From NCBI GenBank assembly GCA_036011305.1, contig DASCNA010000068.1:1-25227 (forward strand): 25,227 nt of DNA, read 5' to 3'. This DNA is from DASCNA01 sp036011305. Its GTDB lineage: Bacteria > Verrucomicrobiota > Lentisphaeria > Victivallales > GWF2-38-69. Below the pieces are notes generated by a model. That model saw only the letters and a list, made by a program, of their open reading frames with translations. It did no database searches and was not told the origin of the DNA. The position numbers were made by a program, and so were the translations under genes. The first letter of the stretch is position 1. The number at the start of each line of letters is the position of its first letter. Positions 16,475 to 25,107 of the stretch are shown here, one piece after another.

Positions 16475-19192
16475 ATGAAATCATACATGAAAAAAACCTT
16501 ATTTTATTTTATCCTTTTACTGTTCATTATACTGTTTGCGATAATTGGTATTTATTTATATCTACCTACTTATATTGAAACTAAACTGGCAGCTAATATC
16601 GAACAAGAAACCGGGATAGAGCATATAGAGTGTAAAGTCCGAAAGCTAGGGTTAGGGCAAACAGACTTTAGTGATATCAGCTTAGGAAAAGAGGAAGCTC
16701 CTACAATATCTATTGACAGTGTAAGAATTGACTATACACTTTTAGGCCTCTTCAACAGGCATATTGATAAAATTGTTTTAAGTGGCTTAGAAATACGGCC
16801 AATATACAAAAACGGACATTTTATCCTCCCAGGTTTTGACTTCAACACATTAATCAGCAATAAATCTGACAAATCTACGCCCAATAATAATAGCACTTTC
16901 AAGATGCCGATTACTTTCGGGAAATGCGAATTCAAGAGAGGACTCATAATTTTCACTTATGAAAATATGATATTTAATATTCCGTTTAATATTCAATTTG
17001 TACCTAATAATAAAAAATGTACATCAATAAAATGTATTGTAAACTTATATCCTAAAGATCAAAAGATTACGTTTTCTACGGACATTTCTATTCAGGACAA
17101 AAAAGCAAAATTTCTTTTAATAAGTGATACTATCCTGCTTGATAAACTTACTGAATTTAAAAAATTAAATAATAATTTAAACTACTCAGGTGAAGTTAAT
17201 ATTAACACAGAACTTGATATAAATTTTTCTCCATTTTCTATAAAATCACTTATTGGAACATATAAATTTAATAATTTAAAGTTTCAAATTGGGACATTAA
17301 AACTACAAACGTTCAACGACCCTTTTAGTTTAGTTATACGGGGAAGCCAAGATCAATTTAATTTATCTTCTTCAAAAGGAGGAATTGAAACAGTTTCACC
17401 ATTTCCTGTTCAATTTTCAAATTTAGAGTCAAAAATTAAAATGGATAAAAATAATTTTGATAGTTCAGGAAGTTTTGATATTAATCTTCCAGGACACTAC
17501 TCTCAAAAAAATATAAATCGCATTTCACTGAAATATTATGCCGGTATAGATAATAAAGAAAACTATAAATTTGAAATAGAGGATACAGGTAAAACGAGAA
17601 ATATTTTTGTAAAGTTCAAAGATAAAAATTTAAAAGTCGGTTTATCTAAAATTAATATTTCGGGCTCGGGAGATAAAAATCAAGGGAATGCTAGCTATAA
17701 CATTAAGATTCCTGCATTGAATTTCATTTCAAACTCTGCACAGAGTGATGTTGAAATGATCTCAGGCAAAGGCAGCATGAAATATTTGGTAAATGATAAA
17801 TCTACTTCTATTAAATCTTCATTCGAATTTAAATTCATAAACAGTAATATTATTACAAAATTATCAAAATTACTGATTCCTGAACTTTCACTTAATGGCG
17901 AATTTATTCATAACAGAAATGGTGTTAAATTTAAAGTTAAATCAATAATTCCCGAATTAGAATGTAAAACTGAAGACCATATGGCTTCTATGTCAGGGAT
18001 CAATGTTACTCTACCATTTAAATGGCCACCGGATAAATCAATTCCTGAAGGTGAACTTTCTATTGATAAGATTTCCTGGAACAATAAAGATATAGCCTCG
18101 CTTAAAAGTAGGATTTTGCAGCAAAACCTTGGCATAAATTACAAAGGTGAACTAGTCAGCAGGATACTGCCTGATTTATCAGTTGAATTTAATGGATTTT
18201 CAGGAATTGATGAACAGAATCAATTTTGCAGTGATGTTGAAATTAGCATACCGGATTATAAAACAACAGAATCTGTAAGCCTTGATAAAATCAATCCTGC
18301 CGCTGCAAATATGTCATTTAACGGCAATATAAAAATAAAAGTGAATCCTAAATTAAAATCAGGAATTTTTAAAGTTCCGACTGAAATCCATATTATAGAC
18401 TCTTCAATTGAAAACAGTGACCATAATTTTCTGTTTGAAGGCATTAATCTAAATTTGAACTTTCCTGATTTATTGAAATTTAAGACTCTACCTAATCAAA
18501 TATTTACTTTTAAGAAAGCCAGGTTTGGTGATCTTTCTTTTGAAGATGGCAAAACATATTTCCAAATCGAAACACTACGTTCATTTTTTATTGAAAAAGG
18601 TGTTTATGGTTGGTGTAATGGACATATTTATACTCAAGCCATGCGTTTTAACCCACAGAAAACAGAATATAAAATATTCCTGTTTTGCGACAGAATAAGT
18701 TTAGCTGAAGTTTTGACACAGTTTGGTCTATCCTATGCAGAAGGTAAAGGAACAATCAGCGGGAAAATTCCAATTGAAATTAAAAACGGCGAATTAATAT
18801 TTGAAGATACATTACTTTATTCTACACCCGGAGAAGAAGGTGTAATAAGGCTTTCAGGTGCCGATATATTAATGGCAGGAATTCCAAAGGGCAGTGTTCA
18901 GTATAATCAGATGGATTTTTCAATAAGTGCATTGAAAGATTTCAAGTATCAATGGGTAATATTGAAAGTTTCTACTAAAGGCAAAAATTGTATTTTAAAC
19001 CTTAGTCTTAATGGGAAACCATCAAACCCCCTCCCTTTTAAATATAACAAAAAAATTGGGAGCTATGTAAAAATCAAGGGAAAAGGCGGAGTACTTAGAT
19101 CAATGAAAATTGACCTGAATTTCAAAATTCCATTAAATGATATTTTCTATTATAAATCTGGGATTAATAAATTTATTGAAAGTTTAAAATGA
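16475..19192 (+). CDS. ydbH: YdbH-like AsmA-family inter-membrane lipid protein
   Basis: This 905-residue protein is similar in size to E. coli YdbH (879). One N-terminal membrane helix (about 8-30) is followed by a long strand-rich periplasmic part without cysteine-dense or catalytic motifs, as in AsmA-like bridge proteins that carry phospholipid between the membranes. The N-terminal ETKLAANIEQETGIEHIECK and VRIDYTLLGLFN (83-94) look like the AsmA/YdbH start. The C-terminal 200 residues match the DctA-YdbH domain best: LTQFGLSYAEGKGTISGKIP, then IEIKNGELIFEDTLLYSTPG, ending with a strand at LRSMKIDLNFKIPL. Identification is strengthened by the next two genes, which are YnbE- and YdbL-like. 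In E. coli YdbH is redundant with TamB and YhdP for outer-membrane lipid homeostasis. An alternative start is the ATG at 16487; neither start has a good ribosome site. Confidence 0.85.
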   Translation: MKSYMKKTLFYFILLLFIILFAIIGIYLYLPTYIETKLAANIEQETGIEHIECKVRKLGLGQTDFSDISLGKEEAPTISIDSVRIDYTLLGLFNRHIDKIVLSGLEIRPIYKNGHFILPGFDFNTLISNKSDKSTPNNNSTFKMPITFGKCEFKRGLIIFTYENMIFNIPFNIQFVPNNKKCTSIKCIVNLYPKDQKITFSTDISIQDKKAKFLLISDTILLDKLTEFKKLNNNLNYSGEVNINTELDINFSPFSIKSLIGTYKFNNLKFQIGTLKLQTFNDPFSLVIRGSQDQFNLSSSKGGIETVSPFPVQFSNLESKIKMDKNNFDSSGSFDINLPGHYSQKNINRISLKYYAGIDNKENYKFEIEDTGKTRNIFVKFKDKNLKVGLSKINISGSGDKNQGNASYNIKIPALNFISNSAQSDVEMISGKGSMKYLVNDKSTSIKSSFEFKFINSNIITKLSKLLIPELSLNGEFIHNRNGVKFKVKSIIPELECKTEDHMASMSGINVTLPFKWPPDKSIPEGELSIDKISWNNKDIASLKSRILQQNLGINYKGELVSRILPDLSVEFNGFSGIDEQNQFCSDVEISIPDYKTTESVSLDKINPAAANMSFNGNIKIKVNPKLKSGIFKVPTEIHIIDSSIENSDHNFLFEGINLNLNFPDLLKFKTLPNQIFTFKKARFGDLSFEDGKTYFQIETLRSFFIEKGVYGWCNGHIYTQAMRFNPQKTEYKIFLFCDRISLAEVLTQFGLSYAEGKGTISGKIPIEIKNGELIFEDTLLYSTPGEEGVIRLSGADILMAGIPKGSVQYNQMDFSISALKDFKYQWVILKVSTKGKNCILNLSLNGKPSNPLPFKYNKKIGSYVKIKGKGGVLRSMKIDLNFKIPLNDIFYYKSGINKFIESLK

Positions 19193-19287
19193 TAATTTAT
19201 TTTGATTCTTCCAGCATGTTAAATTTTTACATCTAGAATATTATTAATTATTATGATAAAATTTTTTTTACTAATATTTAAATAAGA

Positions 19288-19306
19288 GATGATTCTTTTG
19301 ATCATC
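19288..19306 (+). other. Stem-loop in the ydbH-ynbE spacer
   Basis: GATGAT and ATCATC pair over 6 bp around the loop TCTTTTG in the 163-bp gap between the ydbH-like and ynbE-like genes. No T-run follows, so it does not look like an intrinsic terminator. It could be a processing site that sets different levels of the long YdbH protein and the small YnbE/YdbL proteins. The rest of the spacer is AT-rich with a T9 run near 19261-19269. Confidence 0.25.
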
Positions 19307-19355
19307 AGCGCTAATTGTAGGCCGCCTTTTATAACTACTTACAAAGGAGAATACA

Positions 19356-19562
19356 ATGAGAAAAATAGGAATAATATTATTTCCGATATCTCTGCTAGCT
19401 TTGTTAACAGCCTGTCAAACTTCCCATAAAATTGAAAGTACTCATGAAATTAAACCTGTGCATATTGTTATCGATGTAAATTTAAAAGTAGAAAAAGAAC
19501 TTGATAATTATTTTGATAATATAGATTCAGCAGAGAAAAAGCTGGAAACAAAAACTAAATAG
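19356..19562 (+). CDS. ynbE: YnbE-like outer-membrane lipoprotein
   Basis: This 68-residue protein has a lipoprotein signal with lipobox LLTAC. Cys20 would be the lipidated residue, and Gln at +2 favours sorting to the outer membrane under the E. coli rule. The mature part KIESTHEIKPVHIVIDVNLK (25-44) matches the YnbE pattern of a Pro followed by an I-x-I-N/D-x-N-V-K-type strand. In E. coli YnbE forms multimers that dock YdbH to the outer membrane by strand augmentation. The acidic/lysine-rich tail after about 46 is helix-like. AAAGGAG, 6 nt before the ATG, is one of the strongest ribosome sites in the window, in line with a need for more copies than YdbH. The ydbL-like gene starts 12 nt after it. 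Confidence 0.85.
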   Translation: MRKIGIILFPISLLALLTACQTSHKIESTHEIKPVHIVIDVNLKVEKELDNYFDNIDSAEKKLETKTK

Positions 19563-19574
19563 AGAGGAAATAAT

Positions 19575-19934
19575 ATGAAATTTAAATTATTTATTTTTTT
19601 AACTGTTTTATCTACATTATTCACAATAAATATCAAAGCCGATTCAATTACAACCAAAATGAAAGCAAGGCTTCCTGAAATTGTTAAGCTAAAACAACAG
19701 GAAATTGTAGGTGAAAATAATCAAGGTTATTTAGAGTTTAGAAAACCAGATCCGGAAGGTAAAAAACTTATAGATCAGGAAAATAAAGATAGAAAAATAA
19801 TTTATAAAATAATAGCTAAAAACCAGAATACTACAGTAGCTAAAGTAGGGAAATTGAGAGCAAAACAAATAGCAGATAAAAGTGCAAAAGGTTATTGGCT
19901 GCAAAACCCTGCGGGAAAGTGGTATCAAAAATAA
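19575..19934 (+). CDS. ydbL: YdbL-like periplasmic protein (DUF1318)
   Basis: This 119-residue protein has a signal peptide (1-22, cleavage near KA/DS) and a DUF1318/YdbL domain. Recognisable features are VKLKQQEIVGENNQGYLEF (37-55), the helix NKDRKIIYKIIAKN (70-83) with Arg73 and Tyr77, VGKLRAKQIADKSAKGYW (91-108), and a final GKWYQK. It is soluble and periplasmic. In E. coli YdbL is reported to keep the YdbH-YnbE bridge under control, perhaps as a chaperone limiting YnbE multimers. It shares GAGAGGAAA as a ribosome site and a 12-nt gap with the ynbE-like gene, so the two are cotranscribed. Confidence 0.88.
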   Translation: MKFKLFIFLTVLSTLFTINIKADSITTKMKARLPEIVKLKQQEIVGENNQGYLEFRKPDPEGKKLIDQENKDRKIIYKIIAKNQNTTVAKVGKLRAKQIADKSAKGYWLQNPAGKWYQK

Positions 19935-20147
19935 ATTATTGATGAAGTTTTAACCTTAATAAGGTATTAGAAATCTGTATATTTCAACTGTCCGGTTTGT
20001 CTATCTAACCGTGTAGATTTTCATAGGTTTTGTATTACGTCTTCAAATATAGTGATCTTTCAAAATACCTTACTGTTGTTTAATAAATTGTATTTTGGAG
20101 TTTATTTGATTTTTGTCTGCCTGATTTTTGATATTTATCAACCCTAT

Positions 20148-20169
20148 GCGTAAGTTCAGTTACTTATGC
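20148..20169 (+). terminator. Stem-loop between ydbL-like and opgC-like genes
   Basis: GCGTAAGT pairs with ACTTATGC over 8 bp (one G-U pair) around the loop TCAGTT. A moderately T-rich stretch follows (TCCTTGTTAAATTTT). It is the best terminator candidate in the 317-bp gap 19935-20251 and lies just before the candidate opgC promoter, so an operator role is also possible. The gap has no gene that I can support; weaker dyads occur at 19953-19965 and 19993-20011. Confidence 0.4.
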
Positions 20170-20172
20170 TCC

Positions 20173-20203
20173 TTGTTAAATTTTCTCAATAATCTGCTAT
20201 AAT
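20173..20203 (+). promoter_or_regulatory. Candidate promoter of the opgC-like gene
   Basis: TATAAT (20198-20203) is preceded by TGC, giving an extended -10 (TGNTATAAT). TTGTTA (20173-20178) is a possible -35 with a long 19-bp spacer. The expected transcription start near 20210 gives a leader of about 40 nt. Confidence 0.5.
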
Positions 20204-20251
20204 TAAAGTGTTGTCAACAATATTTAAACAACTTTAAATAAACAGTTTAAG

Positions 20252-21421
20252 ATGAGTAATGAAACAACTACATTTAAGGTAGGCGGCAAGGTCTTCCATT
20301 TACAGCCTGTTGAAAGGGATAATAGGATAGACTCAGTAAGAGGACTGTTTTTAATCTTAATGTCCATTGATCATTTCGGCGGTTGGATAACAGATTATAC
20401 CTGGCAATTCTATGGCTATGTAACCAATGCAGAAGGTTTTGTTTTTGTTTCAGGATTTGTATTTGCTCTTGTTTACGGCAGATATATTGTAGACTATAAG
20501 TTACTGGCAAAAAGGATCTGTAAAAGAAGTTTTACAGTTTATAAATATCACCTGCTCCTGGTAATCATACTACCTTACATTGCCTTAATGTTACCTATTT
20601 ACAGGGTTTACTGGAAAAATATGCTTTCATATTTTTTTATTAACGGCACCCCGTTTAAGTATATTATATCTTCTACTATACTTCTTAATCAGCCGACCTA
20701 TATGGATGTACTGCCGATGTATGCCATATTCATTTTATTCTGCTGGCCCCTTCTTATACTGATGTCAAAAGGTTTTGATTATTATGCTCTGGCCATCTGC
20801 ATAGGAGTCTGGTTTATTGGTCAATTCTTCAATCCTATAGAATTTATTTCAAACGTTTATTTTCCAAATGCATTCCCAGGAATTTTTAATGTATTCAGCT
20901 GGCAGATTCTTTTTTTTATCGGAGCTTTCCTGGGTTTTAGAAAAAAACTGGGAAATAAAGTACATATACTGGATAATAAAGTAATTATCGTAGTTGTTTT
21001 TGCGATCTATATAATTATTCTCCTATCCAGATACAATGTAATAGACCTGGGAATTAACATTGATATAGCAACAAATAGAATTGATTTGGCATGGTTAAGA
21101 TTAGTCAGCTTTCTCAGCGTAGCATTTGTGTTCACACGTCTTATAAAACCGATCCCATTAAAGTATGGGTTTCCATGGTTCAACCTTCTTGGAAAACACT
21201 CTCTTCAGGTTTTCTCATTCCATATATTAATGCTCTATTTTTTTATTAAACCGTTAGGTACCGGTGCAGGTGTTTATAGTAAATATGGCAACACAATATA
21301 TATCATAACTTTAATACTGTTTCTTGCCAGCTTAACAATCCCGGCAGCGTGGCATAAAACTTATATGAAAATAATCAAAAAAAATAAAACAAAGCCCTTA
21401 ATGCAGTCTGAAAAGTTTTGA
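20252..21421 (+). CDS. opgC: OpgC-family membrane acyltransferase
   Basis: This 389-residue inner-membrane protein has about ten hydrophobic helices. The N-terminal signature RIDSVRGLFLILMSIDHFGG (25-44, with Asp27, Arg30, Asp40 and His41) and AEGFVFVSGFVFALVYGR (60-77) match the OpgC/acyltransferase-3-related family. In proteobacteria OpgC transfers succinyl groups to osmoregulated periplasmic glucans. No opgG, opgH or other glucan gene is next to it, so the acceptor here is unknown; it could be another envelope polysaccharide. The C-terminus is lysine-rich and cytoplasmic. It stands alone, downstream of the YdbH-YnbE-YdbL set with its own promoter, and runs into the convergent esterase gene after 33 nt. 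The ATG has no obvious Shine-Dalgarno site. Confidence 0.85.
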   Translation: MSNETTTFKVGGKVFHLQPVERDNRIDSVRGLFLILMSIDHFGGWITDYTWQFYGYVTNAEGFVFVSGFVFALVYGRYIVDYKLLAKRICKRSFTVYKYHLLLVIILPYIALMLPIYRVYWKNMLSYFFINGTPFKYIISSTILLNQPTYMDVLPMYAIFILFCWPLLILMSKGFDYYALAICIGVWFIGQFFNPIEFISNVYFPNAFPGIFNVFSWQILFFIGAFLGFRKKLGNKVHILDNKVIIVVVFAIYIIILLSRYNVIDLGINIDIATNRIDLAWLRLVSFLSVAFVFTRLIKPIPLKYGFPWFNLLGKHSLQVFSFHILMLYFFIKPLGTGAGVYSKYGNTIYIITLILFLASLTIPAAWHKTYMKIIKKNKTKPLMQSEKF

Positions 21422-21454
21422 TAACAAAAAATTAATTTTGAAAAAGCAGAACGG

Positions 21455-22333
21455 TTAATCTTTAAATTTACCTGCTACAAACTTTATTCCGTTCCAAAAA
21501 TGTTTCTTCCAGTATTCCCAGCTATGCTCTCCTTTTTCTACTTTATAAGTATGCTTGACACCTTTTTTTTGAAAACTTGCATTAAGTTTGGCATTACCAA
21601 CTATAAAAATATCATTATCACCGCAATGAATAAGATAATCTGTTTTTGATAATTCTCCCAAAGGCATTTTTTCAGCTAGAGTTAATACATCATATTCTCT
21701 ATAGTGTTTAGTCAATCTGTAATCCCCTTCTAAGTTCATCCCCAGCGGATTACCATATCTATAATTATAGGCTGTCATATCCAGATCTTTTATCTGCTCG
21801 TCTGTACGAATACCCGAACTGAACGCTGCACATGCTGAGTACATATCCGGATATTTCAATGAGTGCAGCAGAGCACCATATCCTCCCATGGAGATACCGC
21901 TTATTCCCCTATATTTTTGTTCAGCTTTAATCCTGTATTTAGATTCAATATAAGGTACAAATTCATTTACAAACATATCCTCCCATCTGTTAATATCCTG
22001 ATGATCGTTCATATAGTAATATTTATGATTATCTGCAAAAGGTATTACCAGAATAACCGGAGGAATCACTCCGTTTTTTATCTGCCTGTGAGTTATCACA
22101 TCTATTTCACTAAAATCAATTAACTGCGCATCATTGCAATTTAGACCGTGCAAAAGATAGATAACTGGGAATTCTTTCTCTGACGAAGTAAAGTATTCAT
22201 CTGGAAGGTATATAGAATACTGCATCTGCTGTTTTAATACTTCACTTTGTAGCGGGATATTTTTCCTAACTTCTGCATTAATAACGCATAAGCTGAAAAA
22301 AATAAACAAATATAATAAAATTTTTGTTTTCAA
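21455..22333 (-). CDS. Secreted esterase of the esterase D/tributyrin-esterase type
   Basis: This 292-residue protein has a signal peptide (1-20, cleavage near INA/EV) and the PF00756-type alpha/beta hydrolase fold shared by S-formylglutathione hydrolases, tributyrin esterases and feruloyl esterases. Ser148 in SGISMGGYGALL is the nucleophile, Asp241 (less likely Asp239) in HCGDNDIF the acid, and His270 in EKGEHSWEYW the base. VIYLLHGLN (57-65) forms the oxyanion strand. It should act in the periplasm or outside. TTGGAG, 6 nt before the ATG, supports the start. It lies 105 bp after upp on the same strand and could be read through or have its own promoter (a TATAAT sits in the gap without a clear -35). 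An A8 run in the FQKKG codons is a potential slippage site. The substrate is unknown. Confidence 0.88.
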   Translation of the reverse strand: MKTKILLYLFIFFSLCVINAEVRKNIPLQSEVLKQQMQYSIYLPDEYFTSSEKEFPVIYLLHGLNCNDAQLIDFSEIDVITHRQIKNGVIPPVILVIPFADNHKYYYMNDHQDINRWEDMFVNEFVPYIESKYRIKAEQKYRGISGISMGGYGALLHSLKYPDMYSACAAFSSGIRTDEQIKDLDMTAYNYRYGNPLGMNLEGDYRLTKHYREYDVLTLAEKMPLGELSKTDYLIHCGDNDIFIVGNAKLNASFQKKGVKHTYKVEKGEHSWEYWKKHFWNGIKFVAGKFKD

Positions 22334-22438
22334 ATTTCAACTCCAAAGTTATTTAATATATGCCACCTGACAGGATGCTACATATTATATGACTATTTAT
22401 ATCATATCTCTTCGGGATAAAAAAGTTTTTGCTCCTAT

Positions 22439-23116
22439 TTAGTAAAAGCTTACGCCTAAATGCGGCATTGTAGGAGTGGGCTTAGTTCCGCATAACCTGT
22501 CACCTGCATCTCCAAGTCCTGGCAAAATATATCCTTTATCGTTTAATTTATCATCAAGACAGCCGGCATAGACCTCAATATCAGGATGACTTTCACAAAA
22601 ATTTTTTACACCTTCCGGAGCTGCCACTAAACACATAAATTTAATTCTGTTAACTCCTACTTCTTTTAATTTAGCTGCTGCTGCTACTGCAGAGCCTCCT
22701 GTAGCAAGCATTGGATCTATCAGAATAATTGTTCTTTCTCTGCTATCTACCGGTAGCTTACAATAATAAGTGGAAGGTTCCAGAGTTTCTTCATTTCGGC
22801 TCATACCTATATGACCTATTCTTGCGGAAGGCATAACCTTCAGGAAACCGTCTAGCATCCCTACTCCAGCTCTAAGAATCGGTACAAGCACTGGTTTTTT
22901 CCCGGCTAAAATTTGAGCTTTTGTTTTACATAACGGAGTTTCAACTTCCACTTCCTGGAGCGGAAAATCTTTTGTAAGTTCATAAGCAAGAAAAATACCA
23001 ACCTCGTCAACCAGCTCCTTAAAGACTTTTTTACATGTATACTTGGATCTGATAAAAGTAAGTTTATGCTTTACCAGTGGATGATCAACTACGTGAAAAT
23101 TCTTATATTCTTTCAT
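22439..23116 (-). CDS. upp: Uracil phosphoribosyltransferase (Upp)
   Basis: This 225-residue cytosolic enzyme makes UMP from uracil and PRPP. The PRPP loop IDPMLATGGSA is at 133-143, the second phosphate motif VPILRAGVGMLDG is at 78-90, and GYILPGLGDAGDR (195-207) is the uracil-binding region. Most Upp proteins end a few residues after GDRxFGT at about 208-210. This one carries an extra 13-residue tail (212-224, PTPTMPHLGVSF) before its final Tyr. TAGGA, 7 nt before the ATG, supports the start. It follows ilvB by 25 nt, so the two are probably cotranscribed, an unusual pairing. Confidence 0.95.
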   Translation of the reverse strand: MKEYKNFHVVDHPLVKHKLTFIRSKYTCKKVFKELVDEVGIFLAYELTKDFPLQEVEVETPLCKTKAQILAGKKPVLVPILRAGVGMLDGFLKVMPSARIGHIGMSRNEETLEPSTYYCKLPVDSRERTIILIDPMLATGGSAVAAAAKLKEVGVNRIKFMCLVAAPEGVKNFCESHPDIEVYAGCLDDKLNDKGYILPGLGDAGDRLCGTKPTPTMPHLGVSFY

Positions 23117-23141
23117 TTTAATTCCTAATGTTATTATATAT

Positions 23142-24863
23142 CTATTTTGTAATAATATCTTTATAGGATTTTCCAGGAGGAATCATAGGTAATACATGTT
23201 CTTGATATTCAACATGTACATCCAGTAAAAACGGACCGGGTGTCTCAAGCATTTCTCTGACAGCATCTTCTATTTCGGATTTTTTATAAACTTCCCGTCC
23301 AGGTATCAGATAACCTTTTGCGATGGTAACAAAATCCGGATAAGGCCTATTAGCTCTCCTGTTACTCAGTACAGTATTCCCTCTCCTACAGCCGTAAAAT
23401 CTGTCTTCCCACTGTGCAACCATTCCTAAATGCTGATTATTGAGAATTATAATTTTAACATCTATTTCATATGTATGTATTGTTCCCAGTTCCTGTATAT
23501 TCATCTGAAAACTTCCATCTCCTGAAATGCATATAACAGTTTTGTCAGGTCTAGCTACCTTAGCTCCCATTGCAGTAGGGAAGCCAAATCCCATGGCACC
23601 AAGTCCTCCGGAAGTAAGGAGCTGTCTGGCATGCTTATATTTATAAAACTGCGCTGCCCACATTTGATGCTGTCCAACACTGGGGACAATTATGGCATCA
23701 CCGCCAGTTACTTTATAAAGAGTATCGATAGTTTCCTGAGGAAGCAGTTGATCCTTGCCTTTATCATATGTAAGCGGGAACTCTTTTTTCCATGCTTTGA
23801 CAAGTTCAATCCACTCTTTATAATCTTTTTTAATTGGATTTTTATTTAGTTTTCCAAGGACATATTTTATGTCACTTACAACACCGATATGAGCTCTTTT
23901 ATTTTTATTGATTTCAGATTCATCGATATCTACATGGACAACCGTGGAGTGAACGGCAAATGAACTGACCGGTCCTGTAACCCTGTCATCAAACCTGGCG
24001 CCAAAACAAAGCAACAGATCACATTCATTTGCAGCATTGTTGGCATAAACGGTTCCATGCATACCAAGCCATTTCAAAGACAGAGGGTCATTTTCAGGAA
24101 AAGCACCAATTCCCATTAAAGTAGTAGTTACAGGTATATTGTAACTTCTTGCAAATTCAGTCAGTTCCTCAGATGCTTCGCCGGTAATTATTCCGCCACC
24201 TGCATAAATGCATGGACGCTGACAATTTTTTATAGCTTCTCTGATTTTCTCGATATCAGAGCTGCTGGCTCTTACATGCGGATTATAGCCTCTCAATTCA
24301 ATTGATTCAGGATAATCAGGCATTTCAATTAACTGCTGCTGAACATCTTTAGGTACGTCAACAACAACAGGTCCAGGCCTTCCAGTTCTTGCTATATAGC
24401 ATGCCTCTTTAATGATACCCGGTATCTCTTCTGCTTTCATCACCAGATAGCTGTGTTTTACGATCGGGCGGGTCATTCCCACCATATCCGTTTCCTGAAA
24501 AGCAGTCTTTCCGATCAGTGCAGACGGTATCTGGCCAGTTAAAACCACCAATGGGACAGAATCCATATAAGCATCAGCTATACCTGATATAAGATTTGTC
24601 GCTCCGGGGCCACTTGTTGCCATACAGACACCTATTTTGCCTGTTGCTCTTGCAAAACCTGCTGCAGCAAATGCACCGCCCTGTTCATGACGCGGTAAAA
24701 TTACCTCTATATTGCTGTCGCGCAAAGCATGATGGAATTCCATAGATGCTCCACCCGGATATGCAAAAACTATTTTTACACCTTCATATTCAAGACATTT
24801 GACAGCGACTTCAGAACCTTTTATTTTAGCACAGTTTTGTTTAGCAGAATCAGATATAGACAT
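23142..24863 (-). CDS. ilvB: Acetolactate synthase, large (catalytic) subunit (IlvB)
   Basis: This 573-residue thiamine-diphosphate enzyme condenses two pyruvates, or pyruvate and 2-oxobutanoate, for valine, leucine and isoleucine synthesis. Glu60 in LPRHEQGGAFAA activates the cofactor. GDGSFQMNIQEL (448-459) followed by NNQHLGMV (475-482) is the ThDP/Mg motif, and SGGLGAMGFGFP (418-429) and VGQHQMWAAQ (396-405) are typical of true AHAS rather than pyruvate oxidases or glyoxylate carboligases. The FAD-binding middle domain is intact. AAGGAT, 7-8 nt before the ATG, supports the start. The regulatory subunit gene ilvN, normally next to ilvB, is absent; upp follows instead. It would use the 2-oxobutanoate made by IlvA (3714-5225). 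Confidence 0.95.
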   Translation of the reverse strand: MSISDSAKQNCAKIKGSEVAVKCLEYEGVKIVFAYPGGASMEFHHALRDSNIEVILPRHEQGGAFAAAGFARATGKIGVCMATSGPGATNLISGIADAYMDSVPLVVLTGQIPSALIGKTAFQETDMVGMTRPIVKHSYLVMKAEEIPGIIKEACYIARTGRPGPVVVDVPKDVQQQLIEMPDYPESIELRGYNPHVRASSSDIEKIREAIKNCQRPCIYAGGGIITGEASEELTEFARSYNIPVTTTLMGIGAFPENDPLSLKWLGMHGTVYANNAANECDLLLCFGARFDDRVTGPVSSFAVHSTVVHVDIDESEINKNKRAHIGVVSDIKYVLGKLNKNPIKKDYKEWIELVKAWKKEFPLTYDKGKDQLLPQETIDTLYKVTGGDAIIVPSVGQHQMWAAQFYKYKHARQLLTSGGLGAMGFGFPTAMGAKVARPDKTVICISGDGSFQMNIQELGTIHTYEIDVKIIILNNQHLGMVAQWEDRFYGCRRGNTVLSNRRANRPYPDFVTIAKGYLIPGREVYKKSEIEDAVREMLETPGPFLLDVHVEYQEHVLPMIPPGKSYKDIITK

Positions 24864-24896
24864 ATTATAATCCTTAAATTTATGTTAAAGATACTA

Positions 24897-24958
24897 AGCA
24901 AAATACTTAACCTCTTGAGGAAGAAATATCATTTACTGAACCTGATTAACCTTTTGCT
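24897..24958 (-). other. ilvB leader with long-range inverted repeat
   Basis: In minus sense AGCAAAA (24952-24958) pairs with TTTTGCT (24897-24903) across a 48-nt loop that holds two AGGTTAA copies and a small CCTC/GAGG dyad (24911-24920). I see no T-box consensus and no GC-rich stem followed by a T-run. A 17-codon frame (24982-24929) has V, I, L, I but no cluster of branched-chain codons. Attenuation control is therefore not supported. Confidence 0.2.
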
Positions 24959-24994
24959 AATATATGTATTTACATTCCTCATAATAATAGAAAT

Positions 24995-25023
24995 ATTATA
25001 TATATATTAAGAACAACTGGTAA
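24995..25023 (-). promoter_or_regulatory. Candidate ilvB promoter
   Basis: On the minus strand TTACCA (25018-25023) and TATAAT (24995-25000) are exactly 17 bp apart (4/6 and 6/6 consensus). Transcription would begin near 24988 and give a leader of about 125 nt to ilvB. It sits about 85 bp after the end of the probable transposase fragment. Confidence 0.5.
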
Positions 25024-25107
25024 AATTTCAATAAATCCCATGTTTTATTTCTGATTTATTCATATGCATAAAATAATTTTATATATTGTATATCTAATGT
25101 TCGACTT

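Noticed and set aside
21424..21439. CAAAA/TTTTG dyad between the convergent opgC-like and esterase genes as terminator
   Set aside because: Only five pairs, nearly all A-T; too weak to claim.
24929..24982. 17-residue leader-peptide frame before ilvB that could act in attenuation
   Set aside because: It has only four scattered branched-chain residues, no ribosome site and no terminator-type stem with a T-run after it.
24864..25107. T-box or other amino-acid riboswitch upstream of ilvB
   Set aside because: No T-box consensus or specifier-type stem seen.
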